Source: Rhizobium sp. CC-YZS058
GTDB lineage: Bacteria; Pseudomonadota; Alphaproteobacteria; Rhizobiales; Rhizobiaceae
Reading direction: 5' to 3'
Length of the DNA stretch: 64,000 nt
Assembly (NCBI RefSeq): GCF_034720595.1
Contig: NZ_JAYESJ010000001.1
Location: 1,266,001-1,330,000 of the forward strand
Shown: one piece after another, positions 50,032 to 59,120 of the stretch
Layout: the number at the start of each line of letters is the position of its first letter
Position numbering within the stretch: position 1 is the stretch's first letter
Notes under the pieces: model-generated
What the model was told of the DNA's origin: nothing
What the model saw: only the letters and a program-made list of their open reading frames with translations
Database searches by the model: none
Made by a program: the position numbers and the translations under genes

Positions 50032-50238
50032 TCAGACGTCGTTCATGCTCGGCAGCAGAAGCTCCACCTCGCGGCGGCGCTTGTCGTCGAGCGGCGCGAT
50101 ATTCTCCGACCAATAGGCATCCGCCTCGGCCGGCTCGTCATCCCAGATACGGGTGCTGACGATGTTGTCGTCCACCTTGGCCTTGCGGCGCCCGCCGAGG
50201 CGCAGATATTCCTCGGCCAGTTTCTTGCTTTCGGTCAT
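50032..50238 (-). CDS. Small acidic/basic soluble protein, unknown
   Basis: A 68-aa protein that I do not recognise. It starts SKKLAEEYLRLGGRRKAKVDD, has a central WDDEPAEADAYWSENIAPLDD and ends in a helix KRRREVELLLPSM. There is no membrane segment. AAGGAGACCGACG precedes the ATG, a strong ribosome site, which supports it as real. A stress-promoter-like site (GAAAC-N16-GGTT) lies 37 bases upstream. Confidence 0.7.
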   Translation of the reverse strand: MTESKKLAEEYLRLGGRRKAKVDDNIVSTRIWDDEPAEADAYWSENIAPLDDKRRREVELLLPSMNDV

Positions 50239-50274
50239 CGTCGGTCTCCTTGCGAATGGGTCGGTCGAGACATC

Positions 50275-50299
50275 AACCCCTTCGCAAGGCCAAAGTTTC
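50275..50299 (-). promoter_or_regulatory. Stress-promoter-like site before the small gene
   Basis: Minus strand GAAAC, 16-base spacer, GGTT, 37 bases before ATG 50238. It differs from the consensus by one base in each box. Confidence 0.4.
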
Positions 50300-50308
50300 G
50301 TCGGAGGC

Positions 50309-51736
50309 TCAGCCGTGGTTGATCATGATGTGACGCACGGCGGTGTAGTCCTCCAGCGCATAGGCCGAGAGATCCTTGCCGTAGCCGGACTGCTTCAGCC
50401 CGCCATGCGGCATCTCGCTGACCAGGGCAAAATGGGTGTTGATCCAGGTGCAGCCATATTGCAGCCGGGCGGCGGCCTGCATGGCCTTGCCGACATCCTT
50501 GGACCAGACGGAGGATGCGAGGCCGTAATCGCTGTCGTTCGCCCAGGCAACGGCCTGCTCGGACTCGGAGAAGCGGGTGACGGAGACGACAGGGCCGAAC
50601 ACCTCGCGCCGGACGATCTCGTCCTCCTGCCGCGCGCCGGCGATTACCGTCGGCTGGAAGAAGAAGCCGTCGCTGCTGCCCTTGGCGCCACCGGTCGTGA
50701 CCTCCATATGACCGAGCTCGCTCGCCCGCTCGACGAAGCTCGCCACCCTGTCGCGCTGACGCCGCGAGATCAGCGGGCCGATCTCGTTCTGGCTGTCGTC
50801 CTCGCCGGCATAACGGATGGTGGAGACGGCGCTGGTGAGGTCGGCGACCAGTTTCTCGTAGATGCCGTCCTGCGCGTAGATGCGGCAGGCGGCCGTGCAG
50901 TCCTGGCCGGCATTGTAATAGCCGAAGGTGCGGATGCCGGACACGACGGCCTCGAGATCGGCATCGTCATAGACGATGACCGGTGCCTTGCCGCCGAGCT
51001 CCAGATGGGTGCGCTTGACCGTCTTGGCCGCCGCCGTCAGCACCTTCTTGCCGGTGGCGATGTCGCCGGTGATCGAGACCATGGCGACCTTGGGGTGGTT
51101 GATCAGCGCATTGCCGACCGTCTCTCCGCGGCCGAGCACGATGTTGACCACGCCCTCGGGCAGGATATCGGCAAGCAGTTTCGCCATCTTCAGCGCCGTC
51201 AGCGGCGTCTGCTCGGAAGGTTTGAAAACGATCGTGTTGCCGCCGGCAAGTGCCGGAGCAAGCTTCCAGGCCATCATCATCAGCGGATAGTTCCAGGGCG
51301 CGATGGAGCCGACGACGCCGATCGCGTCGCGCCGGATCATCGAGGTATGGCCGGGCAGGTACTCGGCCGAAACGGGGCCGTGCAGCATGCGGATGGCGCC
51401 AGCGAAGAAGCGCCAGCAGTCGATGATGCCCGGCAACTCGTCATTGCGCACGGCATTGATCGGCTTGCCGCAGTTCAGCGCCTCGAGCGCGGCGAACCCG
51501 TCGGCATCGCGCTCGATGGCGTCGGCGATCTTCAGGAGATAGGCGGAGCGCTCGGCGGGCGTGGTGCGCGACCAGCCGGTGAAGGCCGCTTCCGCCGCGT
51601 CCACCGCCGCATCGATCTGCGCATGCGAGGCTTCGGCGAGGCTGAGGATCGTCTCGCCGGTCTTGGGGTTGAGGATGGTCTCCTCGGCCTCGGTGCCGGG
51701 CTCGAAACGTGCGCCGATCAGAAGGTCCGTATCCAT
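50309..51736 (-). CDS. patD: Gamma-aminobutyraldehyde dehydrogenase
   Basis: A 475-aa NAD-dependent aldehyde dehydrogenase that would oxidise 4-aminobutanal, the product of putrescine transamination, to GABA. It shows the ALDH catalytic Glu in [18 protein letters not shown] and Cys in [15 protein letters not shown], with [24 protein letters not shown]. The GQDCTAACR form is typical of the YdcW/PatD group rather than betaine aldehyde dehydrogenase. ATG 51736 (MDTDLLIG) is used; the open frame upstream runs into the permease gene antisense-like. It is the last gene after the polyamine ABC transporter, 34 bases downstream. Confidence 0.88.
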   Translation of the reverse strand: MDTDLLIGARFEPGTEAEETILNPKTGETILSLAEASHAQIDAAVDAAEAAFTGWSRTTPAERSAYLLKIADAIERDADGFAALEALNCGKPINAVRNDELPGIIDCWRFFAGAIRMLHGPVSAEYLPGHTSMIRRDAIGVVGSIAPWNYPLMMMAWKLAPALAGGNTIVFKPSEQTPLTALKMAKLLADILPEGVVNIVLGRGETVGNALINHPKVAMVSITGDIATGKKVLTAAAKTVKRTHLELGGKAPVIVYDDADLEAVVSGIRTFGYYNAGQDCTAACRIYAQDGIYEKLVADLTSAVSTIRYAGEDDSQNEIGPLISRRQRDRVASFVERASELGHMEVTTGGAKGSSDGFFFQPTVIAGARQEDEIVRREVFGPVVSVTRFSESEQAVAWANDSDYGLASSVWSKDVGKAMQAAARLQYGCTWINTHFALVSEMPHGGLKQSGYGKDLSAYALEDYTAVRHIMINHG

Positions 51737-51770
51737 GGTCGATCTCCCAGTATGGTCGGTGAAGAAGGCA

Positions 51771-52586
51771 TTATTTTCCCCCGCCGGCAATGCGGTCGCC
51801 GTCGCGGGTGAGGAAATAGGCAAGCAGGATCGGCAGCAGCGTGACGAGCACCACCACCATGGCGACGACATTGGTCACCGGCCGCTGGCGGGGGCGGATC
51901 AGCTCCTCCAGCATCCAGATCGGCAGGGTCGATTGCTGGCCGGCGGTAAAGGTGGTGACGATCACCTCGTCGAAGGAAAGCGCGAAGGCCAGCATACCGC
52001 CGGCAAGCAGCGCCGTGCCGATATTGGGCAGGATCACGTAGCGGAAGGTCTGGAAGCCATTGGCGCCGAGATCCATCGACGCCTCGACCAGCGAGCCGGA
52101 CAGGCGCCGGAAGCGGGCGACCGCATTGTTGTAGACGACGACGATGCAGAAGGTGGCGTGGCCGAGCACGATGGTGAAGAAGGAGAAAGGGATCTCGGCC
52201 AGCGAGAAGGCCTGGCGCAGCGCGATGCCGGTGATGATGCCCGGAAGCGCGATCGGCAGGATGACCAAGAGCGATACGGCCTCCCGGCCGAAGAAGGCCG
52301 AACGCGAGACGGCAGCGGCGCAGAGCGTGCCGAGCAGCAGCGCGATGGCGGTGGCGAGCGTCGCGACCTTCAGGGAGAGTGTCAGCGCGGCCCAGACATC
52401 CGGGCGGTTCCAGGTCACCGCGAACCATTGCAGCGTCAGCCCCGGCGGCGGGAAGCGATAGCTCTTTTCCTCGGTGGTGAAGGCATAGAGGAAGATGAGC
52501 AGGATCGGCCCATGCAGGAAGATGAGGCCGAGCGCGGCGGAGAGTTTCAGCGCGAGCGGGGTCTCGGCGGTTCGATCAGAGCGCAT
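51771..52586 (-). CDS. Polyamine-type ABC transporter permease (PotC/YdcV-like)
   Basis: A 271-aa inner-membrane permease with six TMs. The EAA loop is seen in [27 protein letters not shown], which contacts the ATPase. The N-terminal TM is followed by [26 protein letters not shown], as in PotC/YdcV proteins. The start at 52586 overlaps the preceding permease gene by 11 bases, indicating coupled translation. Confidence 0.9.
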   Translation of the reverse strand: MRSDRTAETPLALKLSAALGLIFLHGPILLIFLYAFTTEEKSYRFPPPGLTLQWFAVTWNRPDVWAALTLSLKVATLATAIALLLGTLCAAAVSRSAFFGREAVSLLVILPIALPGIITGIALRQAFSLAEIPFSFFTIVLGHATFCIVVVYNNAVARFRRLSGSLVEASMDLGANGFQTFRYVILPNIGTALLAGGMLAFALSFDEVIVTTFTAGQQSTLPIWMLEELIRPRQRPVTNVVAMVVVLVTLLPILLAYFLTRDGDRIAGGGK

Positions 52587-53529
52587 CGAAGGCTCCCAGC
52601 CGCCGGGCAACCGCGAGATAGACGCCCATGATGACGATCGGCACGACGGTGAAGGCCGCCGCCAGCGGCACATTGCCGGCCGTTCCCTGCTGGGCATAGA
52701 CGGCTTGGCCGATGAAGAGCCGCGAGGAGCCGATGATCTGCGGAATGATATAGTCGCCGAGCGTCAGCGAGAAGGTGAAGATCGAGCCGGCGACGATGCC
52801 GGGCAGAGCAAGCGGCAGCAGGACATGGCGGAAGGTCTGGCGCGGATCCGCGCCGAGATCGGCCGAAGCCTCGATCAGCGATCCCGGCACCCGCTCCAGC
52901 GAGGCCTGGATGGGCAGGATCATGAAGGGCAGCCAGACATAAACGAAGACGAGGAAGGTGCCGAGATAGCTGACGGACAGCGAATTGCCGCCGATGACGG
53001 GCAGCGCCAGCACCGCATCGAGCAGCGGCGAGAGATGCAGTGTCGCAAAGGCCCAGGTGAGGATGCCCTCCTTTGCGAGGATCAGCTTCCAGGCATAGAT
53101 CTTGACGAGGTAACTGGACCAGAGCGGAAGCATGACGCCCAGATAGAAGACGGCCTTCCACACGCCCTGCGCATAGCGGGCGGCGTAATAGGCGATGGGA
53201 AAGGCGATGACGATCGAGGCGAGCGTGACGGCACCGGCCATGATCAGCGTGCGCAGGATGATGTCGAGATTGGCATCCGTCAAAAGCTGGGCATAGGTGG
53301 CGAGGGTCGGCTCATAGGTGATGAGACCGGAGAAGTCGTCGATCGAGAACAGGCTCTGCGCCAGGAAAACCGCGAGCGAGCCGAGATAGACGATGCCGAG
53401 CCAGAGAAGCGGCGGGGCCAGCAGCAGCGCAAGCAGAAGCCCCGGCCGCCGCCAGAAGAGATCCGACAGCCGTCCGGCAAGGCCCGGTCGGGGCTCGCGC
53501 CCGACAAGAGGGGTCGAAAGCGCCGCCAT
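52576..53529 (-). CDS. Polyamine-type ABC transporter permease (PotB/YdcU-like)
   Basis: A 317-aa inner-membrane permease. TM1 is in [22 protein letters not shown], then the periplasmic loop [23 protein letters not shown], and the EAA loop in [33 protein letters not shown] 53529 shares its first base with the TGA of the ATPase gene, a TGATG-type overlap. It pairs with the PotC-like permease downstream. Confidence 0.9.
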   Translation of the reverse strand: MAALSTPLVGREPRPGLAGRLSDLFWRRPGLLLALLLAPPLLWLGIVYLGSLAVFLAQSLFSIDDFSGLITYEPTLATYAQLLTDANLDIILRTLIMAGAVTLASIVIAFPIAYYAARYAQGVWKAVFYLGVMLPLWSSYLVKIYAWKLILAKEGILTWAFATLHLSPLLDAVLALPVIGGNSLSVSYLGTFLVFVYVWLPFMILPIQASLERVPGSLIEASADLGADPRQTFRHVLLPLALPGIVAGSIFTFSLTLGDYIIPQIIGSSRLFIGQAVYAQQGTAGNVPLAAAFTVVPIVIMGVYLAVARRLGAFDAL

Positions 53530-54524
53530 CACGCACGCTCCATCAGATGCAGGTCGTGCCGGTTGAAGGAGAGCGTGACGTCGCTCCCTTCCGGCGGAAC
53601 CGGTCCGCTGGCGGGCAGGGCGGCGATCAGGCGCTCGCCTTCGCAATCGACCGTCAGCCGCGTGACCGGGCCGAGAAAGCTGGCGCCGACCGCCCGGCCG
53701 CGCAGGCCAAGCCCGTCGGCGGTGGGTGCCGAGAGCGTGATCGCTTCCGGCCTCAGGCTGGCGGCAGGCGCGGAGAGCCCCAGCCGGGCGCAGAGACGCT
53801 GCGAAAGAATGTTCGAGGAGCCGACGAAGCCGGCGACGAAACGGCTCTTCGGCCGGCGATAGATTTCCTCGGGCGTTCCGACCTGCTGCACCTTGCCCTC
53901 GTTGAAGACCGCAACCCGGTCGGCCATTGAGAGGGCTTCGCTCTGGTCATGGGTCACGAAGACGAAGGTCAGGCCGAGGCTTTTCTGCAGGCTCTTCAAC
54001 TCCTCCTGCATCTGTTCGCGCAGCTTGAGGTCCAGCGCGCCGAGCGGCTCGTCGAGCAGCAGCACGCGCGGCCGGTTGACGAGCGCGCGGGCAAGCGCCA
54101 CGCGCTGGCGCTGCCCGCCGGAAAGCTGGCCGGGCTTGCGGGCGCCATAGCCGGGCAGGGCGACCATGGCGAGCGCCTCCTCTGCCTGGCGTCGCCGCTC
54201 CGCCTTTCCGATACCCCTGACCATCAATCCATAGGCGACATTGTCGAGAATGGTGAGGTGGGGGAAGAGCGCGTAGTCCTGGAACACGGTATTGACCGCC
54301 CGGCGATAGGGCGGGACGCCTTCCGCCGTTTCGCCGAAGATCTCGATATGTCCGGCCGTCGGCTGCTCGAAGCCGGCGATCAGGCGCAGGCATGTGGTCT
54401 TGCCGGAGCCGGAAGGACCGAGCATGGCGAAGAACTCGCCCTCGGCAATTGCCAGATCCACCCCATCCACCGCGCGCACCGCGCCGAAGTGGCGGGACAC
54501 GGACTGGAACAGAACAGCAGTCAT
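53529..54524 (-). CDS. Polyamine-type ABC transporter ATP-binding protein (PotA/YdcT-like)
   Basis: A 331-aa ATPase: Walker [10 protein letters not shown], signature [15 protein letters not shown], Walker [20 protein letters not shown], and switch His in [16 protein letters not shown]. The last about 90 residues form a TOBE regulatory domain ([13 protein letters not shown] onward), as in PotA/UgpC-type importers. The gene for the binding protein lies upstream across a 470-base gap that holds two inverted-repeat elements. Confidence 0.92.
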   Translation of the reverse strand: MTAVLFQSVSRHFGAVRAVDGVDLAIAEGEFFAMLGPSGSGKTTCLRLIAGFEQPTAGHIEIFGETAEGVPPYRRAVNTVFQDYALFPHLTILDNVAYGLMVRGIGKAERRRQAEEALAMVALPGYGARKPGQLSGGQRQRVALARALVNRPRVLLLDEPLGALDLKLREQMQEELKSLQKSLGLTFVFVTHDQSEALSMADRVAVFNEGKVQQVGTPEEIYRRPKSRFVAGFVGSSNILSQRLCARLGLSAPAASLRPEAITLSAPTADGLGLRGRAVGASFLGPVTRLTVDCEGERLIAALPASGPVPPEGSDVTLSFNRHDLHLMERA

Positions 54525-54626
54525 GATGGCTCCTTCTCAAATGGGTCTGTGACGGCACACGCGCCAGGGTTGTTTCCTGCCGGGCCATCCAGCCGCTCAA
54601 GGCCGGAACTTCCACGGAACCTTCCA

Positions 54627-54729
54627 TCATCCTCGGGCTTGTCCCGGGGATCTGCCGGTGGAGAGGCTGGGATCGAGGCCGATTGTCCGGAGCGGCGTGA
54701 TTAGATCCTCGGGACAAGCCCGAGGATGA
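54627..54729. repeat. 103-bp inverted-repeat element, copy 1
   Basis: Ends are 26-base inverted repeats (starting TCATCCTCGGG, one mismatch); each end is itself a small palindrome of the TCCTCGGG-N5-CCCGAGGA type. It sits in the gap between the ATPase and binding-protein genes of the polyamine transporter. Copy 2 lies 118 bases further on with a near-identical core. Confidence 0.85.
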
Positions 54730-54847
54730 CGGTCGAGCGGTGAGCCGCCTCCTTGCTTCTTCTGCGCCGCCGATCTTTTCGCATCCCGTCGCCTTTGCCT
54801 CACGTCGCTGCTGTCTCTCCCCCAGGGCCCCTTCCGTCACCTCTCCG

Positions 54848-54950
54848 TCATCCTCGGGCTTGTCCCGAGGATCTGCCGGTGGAGAGGCTGGGATCGAGGC
54901 TGATTGTCCGGAGCGGCGTGGTTAGATCCTCGGGACAAGCCCGAGGATGA
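54848..54950. repeat. 103-bp inverted-repeat element, copy 2
   Basis: Same length, core (GGTGGAGAGGCTGGGATCG) and ends as copy 1, here with perfectly matching 26-base ends. No transposase is present, so these are non-autonomous REP/RIME-like elements. The 98 bases between the copies show nothing recognisable. Confidence 0.85.
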
Positions 54951-54997
54951 CAATCTTGGGTCAGGCGCCGCATCGGTCTGCCGTCGAGGGGCAACCT

Positions 54998-56158
54998 TTA
55001 TCGGCCGCCGATGACGCCGATATAGTCGGAAACCCAGCGGTGGTAGGGCACGCATTCGCCCTGGCTGGCGCACTTGGTCACCGGGGTCTTCCAGAACTTC
55101 ACCTTGTCGAACTGCTCGTAGCCATTGGTCCTGCAGCCTTCGTCCGTCAGCAGCGCATTGCCCTTGCAGGCCGCACCGACGGAGGGGTTGGCGCCGAACC
55201 AGGCGGAAACATCGCCCTGGACCTTGGGCGAGAGCGAATGCTCCATCCACAGATAGGCGCAGTTCGGGTGTTCGCTTTCGGCGGCCAGCATGGTCGTGTC
55301 GGCCCAGCCGGTGGTGCCTTCCTCGGGGAAGACGGAAGCGATCGGCTGCTTCTCGGCCTCAAGCAGGTTCACCTGGAACGGCCAGGAGCCGGAGGCGACG
55401 ACGCCTTCGTTCTTGAAGTCGTCGATCTGGATCATGGCGTCGTGCCAGTAGCGGCTGACGAGCGTGCGCTGGACGCGCAGAAGGTCGAGCGCGGCCTTGT
55501 ACTGCTCCTCGTTGAGTTCGTAGGGGTCCTTGATGCCGAGTTCGGGCTTGTGGGCCATCAGGTAGTTGGCGGCATCGGCCACATGGATCGGCCCGTCATA
55601 GGCCTGCACGCGGCCCTTGTTCGACTTGCCATCCGGCAGCGTCATCTCCTCGAAGACCACCTTCCAGCTCTTCGGCAGCTCGCCCTTGAAGGCCTCGGTG
55701 TTGACCATCAGCACGTTCGGGCCCCAGACATAGGGCACGCCGTAATGCACGCCCTTGACCGTGTGCCAGGGCGCGTCCTGCATGCGGGCGTCCAGCGTCT
55801 TCCAGGACGGGATGAGGTCGGTGTTGATCGGCTGGACACGCTTGCCGGCCACGAGGCGCAACGAGGCATCGCCGGACGCGGTGACGAGGTCGAAGCCGCC
55901 CTCGTTCATCAGCGCCACCATTTCGTCGGAGGTGGCGGCGGTCTTCACCGAGACCTTGCAGCCGGTCTCCTTCTCGAAGCCGGTGACCCAGTCGTAATTC
56001 TTGTCGGTTTCGCCGCGCTCGATATAGCCGGCCCAGGCGACGATCGACAGCGCGCCTTCGCCCTTTCCGAGCTCCTTGAGCGGTTCCTGGGCAATCGCCG
56101 CGGTGGCGAGGCTCATGGACAGGGCAAGCGCAGTACAGGATTTGAGGATCTTGATCAT
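54998..56158 (-). CDS. Polyamine-type ABC transporter substrate-binding protein (YdcS/PotD-like)
   Basis: A 386-aa periplasmic binding protein. The signal peptide is LKSCTALALSMSLATAAIAQ (cleavage near AIA-QEP). The family stretch LSIVAWAGYIERGETD and the ligand-site region FDLVTASGDASLRLVAGKRVQPINTDLIPSW match the YdcS group. ATG 56158 (MIKILKS) fits a normal signal peptide; an earlier in-frame start at 56245 does not. The transporter genes and patD downstream suggest putrescine as ligand; that is inference from context. Confidence 0.9.
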   Translation of the reverse strand: MIKILKSCTALALSMSLATAAIAQEPLKELGKGEGALSIVAWAGYIERGETDKNYDWVTGFEKETGCKVSVKTAATSDEMVALMNEGGFDLVTASGDASLRLVAGKRVQPINTDLIPSWKTLDARMQDAPWHTVKGVHYGVPYVWGPNVLMVNTEAFKGELPKSWKVVFEEMTLPDGKSNKGRVQAYDGPIHVADAANYLMAHKPELGIKDPYELNEEQYKAALDLLRVQRTLVSRYWHDAMIQIDDFKNEGVVASGSWPFQVNLLEAEKQPIASVFPEEGTTGWADTTMLAAESEHPNCAYLWMEHSLSPKVQGDVSAWFGANPSVGAACKGNALLTDEGCRTNGYEQFDKVKFWKTPVTKCASQGECVPYHRWVSDYIGVIGGR

Positions 56159-56279
56159 CGGTCGGCTCCCGGTTTGGCGGCCGCTTGGCGGCTCGTTCGT
56201 TCCCAGGCAAAAGGTGCCTCGCCTTCCGAGCCTTCGCAAATTCATTTAACAGAACGGCGATATCGGAAATTCCGAATGG

Positions 56280-57188
56280 TTAGCGCGCTCGGCCGCTGCG
56301 CAGCGCTTCGGCGACGCCGATGAAGTCGCGGGCCGATTGCGGCAGGCCCGATCCCTTGCGCCACACCATGCCGACCTGGACGACGGGGAGGGCGCCCGAC
56401 ACGTCCCGGCTTTCGATCCGGTCGCCCTCGAGCGACCAGGGTCGGTAGACCAGATCCGGCAGCAGTGCGATGCCGGCGCCGGTCGCGACCAGGCTGCGCA
56501 CCGCCTCGACCGATCGCGTGCGAAAGGCCACATGCGGCCTGGCGCCGAGCGCGGTCAGAAGCTTGCCCGTGTTCTCCTCGATCTCGTCGACGGTGAGCAT
56601 GATCAGGGGCTCGCGCGCGACATCGGCGATCGAGATGATATCGGCGGAGACCAGCGGATGGCCGAGCGGCAGCCAGAGCCGATAGGGCGAGGTTTCGATG
56701 ATCTCCGCCTGCAGGGCCATGCGGTCGCGCAGGTTGGAAATGACCATGACCGCCACATCCAGCTCGCCGCCGATCAGCAGATGTTCGAGATAGGAGCCAT
56801 TGTCCTCGATCGCGCTCACATCGACGCGCGGGCAGGCGCGGCGGAATCGGGCGAGAAGGTCGGAGAGCACATAGCCCGCGACGAGCGAGGTGACGCCGAG
56901 ATTGAGTTTTCCGCCTTCGCGTTCCTCGACCGCGCCGAAGGACCGCCGGGCATCCTGCACGCCGGCGAGGATCTTGGTCGCATGGCGCAGGAACTGGTGG
57001 CCGTTATGGGTGATGTGCAGCCCGCGCGGATGTCGCTCGAACAGCGATACGCCGAGATCGGTCTCCAGCTCCTTGATCGCCTCGGTGATCGAGGACTGGG
57101 AGATCGACAGGTTCTGCGCCGCGCGGGTGACCGAACCCTGTTCGGCCACGGCGACGAAATATTGCAGCTGGCGGAGCGTGAAGGCCAT
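56280..57188 (-). CDS. LysR family transcriptional regulator
   Basis: A 302-aa regulator with the winged helix LRQLQYFVAVAEQGSVTRAAQNLSISQSSITEAIKELE and a LysR effector domain (LNLGVTSLVAGYVLSDLLARF onward). It lies directly upstream of the polyamine transporter genes on the same strand and downstream of the flavin reductase gene, so it may control either. The 121-base gap to the binding-protein gene must carry that gene's promoter if it is separately transcribed. Confidence 0.9.
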   Translation of the reverse strand: MAFTLRQLQYFVAVAEQGSVTRAAQNLSISQSSITEAIKELETDLGVSLFERHPRGLHITHNGHQFLRHATKILAGVQDARRSFGAVEEREGGKLNLGVTSLVAGYVLSDLLARFRRACPRVDVSAIEDNGSYLEHLLIGGELDVAVMVISNLRDRMALQAEIIETSPYRLWLPLGHPLVSADIISIADVAREPLIMLTVDEIEENTGKLLTALGARPHVAFRTRSVEAVRSLVATGAGIALLPDLVYRPWSLEGDRIESRDVSGALPVVQVGMVWRKGSGLPQSARDFIGVAEALRSGRAR

Positions 57189-57257
57189 CCCCGCTTATCC
57201 CAAGAGCAAGCTCGCGGGGCAAGCGGCTCGATGACGTCAATCGCGTCTCTCTGTGCG

Positions 57258-57836
57258 TCAGGCCACGAAGCCGCCATAGGCGCCCTGGCGGTAGAGAAGC
57301 GGCGTGCCGCCGGTCTCCGCCAGAGCCGCCACGCGGCCGATGATGATGCCGTGGCTGTGGCGCTCGATGATCTCCTCGACCTCGCAATCGACCGCCGCCA
57401 GCGCCGCGAGCAGCACCGGCGCGCCGCTGGCGAGCGTCGTCCAGGCCGCCCCCTCATACCGCTCTGCCCCTTTCAGCCCGCCCTTTCCGGCAAAGCGGTC
57501 GGCGATCTCCTGCTGCGCGGCGGAGAGGATGTTCACGCAGAAATGCCCGTGGCGGAGAATGACCGGATAGGTGGAAGAGGTGCGGTTGATATTGACGATC
57601 ATCCGTGCCGGGTCGACGCTGAGCGCGGTGGCCGAGGTCACCGTGGCGCCGGTCCGGTCCTCATGCCCCGCGGTGACCACCGAGACGGTGGCCGCCACAT
57701 GGCGCATGATCGACTTCAGGCGCTCCGGCGCATCGGCCGGCGGGGCCGAGCGGGCGAGTTTCGCGATGGGATCTGCAGAGAAATCGGACGGGACAAGGGT
57801 GTGGGCCGGGGTGTGGGCAAGGCGCGCGGAGCTCAT
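57258..57836 (-). CDS. Flavin reductase family protein
   Basis: A 192-aa FMN-binding split-barrel protein that would supply reduced flavin to a partner monooxygenase. Typical stretches: FERLKSIMRHVAATVSVVTA-like start (residues about 38-57), ATVTSATALSVDPARMIVNIN, HGHFCVNILSAAQQEIADRFAG, and VDCEVEEIIERHSHGIIIGRV. The partner is not adjacent; the nearest flavin-dependent monooxygenase gene is the interrupted LLM gene about 10 kb away. The start at 57836 gives an N-terminal extension of about 35 residues. Confidence 0.87.
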   Translation of the reverse strand: MSSARLAHTPAHTLVPSDFSADPIAKLARSAPPADAPERLKSIMRHVAATVSVVTAGHEDRTGATVTSATALSVDPARMIVNINRTSSTYPVILRHGHFCVNILSAAQQEIADRFAGKGGLKGAERYEGAAWTTLASGAPVLLAALAAVDCEVEEIIERHSHGIIIGRVAALAETGGTPLLYRQGAYGGFVA

Positions 57837-58001
57837 GAATCATCCTTCTCAAGATTGTGCCGGCGGCACGGAGCGGTTGATGCCACGCTATAGCCTATCA
57901 ATTTTGTAGACAAAGAAGAAGAAGGTCGCCAAGGACGGCTTGTGGGGAATGGTTTTGCGTTGCTCCTGCAAGGCGAGAAACGCTGCGGCCCGATACAACG
58001 G

Positions 58002-58036
58002 ACGAAGGGCGCGGCCGATAGAGCCACGCCCTTCGT
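58002..58036 (-). terminator. Hairpin after the DUF1206 gene
   Basis: Perfect 10-bp arms ACGAAGGGCG and CGCCCTTCGT with a 15-base loop, about 20 bases beyond the DUF1206 stop. No T-run follows, so termination is only likely. Confidence 0.5.
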
Positions 58037-58056
58037 AAGGTCGGTTCTCAGGACCC

Positions 58057-58923
58057 TCAGCGCGGGCCGAGAGTGGCCGTGTTGACGCCGAGCTTGCTCG
58101 CCATTTCCTTCGGCACGGCGGTCGGATCGACGCGGGCGATATGGCGATACCGCGCTTCGATCAGGCTGTAGATGCCGAAGGCAAAGAGGCCGAGGGCCGC
58201 GATCGCATAGAGAATGCCGCCGAAGGGCAGGGCACGGACCCAGTCCATCGCATCGGCAAGGCTACCGGCCTGGCTCGGATCCACCCGCCAGGCGGCATAG
58301 AGGAAGAAGACGCCAGTGATAAGAAACACGGCGCCGCGGGCGAGCAGGCCGAAGGTGCAGACCGGCTCCAGGATGGCGCGCTTGTCGAGCGGGATCGAGA
58401 TATATTTGCTGTAGCCCTTCTTCACGCCCTTGCCGATCTGCGCGATGCCGGCACCGATGATGGCAAGGCCGGCAAGGAAGGCGAGGAGTCGGCCGAAGGG
58501 CTGGCTCATCAGCCAGGCGGCAAGGCTTTCCTCGCCGCTGCCGCCGCCATCGCTGCCGAGCGACAGCGAGAACGCGTGGCCGGCTGCATAGAGCGCCAGG
58601 CTGAGATAGGTGACGGCGCTGACCGCCAGGCCGGCGCGAATGGCATAGCCCTTGGAACTGTCCGGCTGGCGATCCGGATTGTAGACGGCCTGGACGACAC
58701 GCCAGAGGACGAAACAGAGCAGCCCGAGCGCCACGAGCCCGAGCCAGATCCAGCCGAGCGGCTGTTCGAGGATGATGTCGAGCGCCGATTTCGAATCGAC
58801 ATTGCGGCCTCCGCCGATCGATCCGAACAGCGCCATGGCGCCGACCAGCAGGTAAACGATTCCGCGTGCACTGTAGCCGAGCTTGGCGAGCATCTCCGTC
58901 TTGTGCATTCCAAGGGGGTTCAT
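58057..58923 (-). CDS. DUF1206 membrane protein under a stress promoter
   Basis: A 288-aa inner-membrane protein with three repeats of a two-TM unit, the DUF1206 layout. Each repeat starts with a Gly/Ala-Arg-Gly stretch: LAKLGYSARGIVYLLVGAMAL, YAIRAGLAVSAVTYLSLALYA, and FGLLARGAVFLITGVFFLYA. The function of the family is unknown. The ATG at 58923 is chosen; an in-frame ATG lies five codons later. A perfect general-stress promoter lies 45 bases upstream and the gene is a single-gene unit. Confidence 0.88.
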   Translation of the reverse strand: MNPLGMHKTEMLAKLGYSARGIVYLLVGAMALFGSIGGGRNVDSKSALDIILEQPLGWIWLGLVALGLLCFVLWRVVQAVYNPDRQPDSSKGYAIRAGLAVSAVTYLSLALYAAGHAFSLSLGSDGGGSGEESLAAWLMSQPFGRLLAFLAGLAIIGAGIAQIGKGVKKGYSKYISIPLDKRAILEPVCTFGLLARGAVFLITGVFFLYAAWRVDPSQAGSLADAMDWVRALPFGGILYAIAALGLFAFGIYSLIEARYRHIARVDPTAVPKEMASKLGVNTATLGPR

Positions 58924-58967
58924 GGCAGTCTCCAGCTTCCGCCGGCGGGTTCAAGCCGGCTCAACGA

Positions 58968-58992
58968 AACGTGATCGAGGCGGCTGGGTTCC
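58968..58992 (-). promoter_or_regulatory. EcfG/RpoE2-type general stress promoter (perfect)
   Basis: Minus strand GGAAC, 16-base spacer, CGTT, 45 bases before ATG 58923. All conserved bases match. Confidence 0.78.
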
Positions 58993-59062
58993 ATTTTCTA
59001 AGCGTCAACTGCGGCTAACACGTAAGAATCGCACAAGGCTCCAGCCTGGGGCAGGCCAGGAT

Positions 59063-59081
59063 GGTTAATCCTTTGTTAACC
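59063..59081. promoter_or_regulatory. CtrA-type box before minC
   Basis: GGTTAA-N7-TTAACC, which contains TTAA-N7-TTAAC, the full consensus for the cell-cycle regulator CtrA. It is also a perfect palindrome, 40 bases before ATG 59121. If translation began at the in-frame ATG 59061, the box would be inside the gene, which favours the later start. Confidence 0.65.
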
Positions 59082-59120
59082 ATTCCAACCCTAGAACATG
59101 GCAACGATTTCTTAACCTCG

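Noticed and set aside
54627..54950. Insertion sequence remnants
   Set aside because: The elements are only 103 bases with symmetric ends and contain no transposase fragment; they fit a REP/RIME-like dispersed repeat better.
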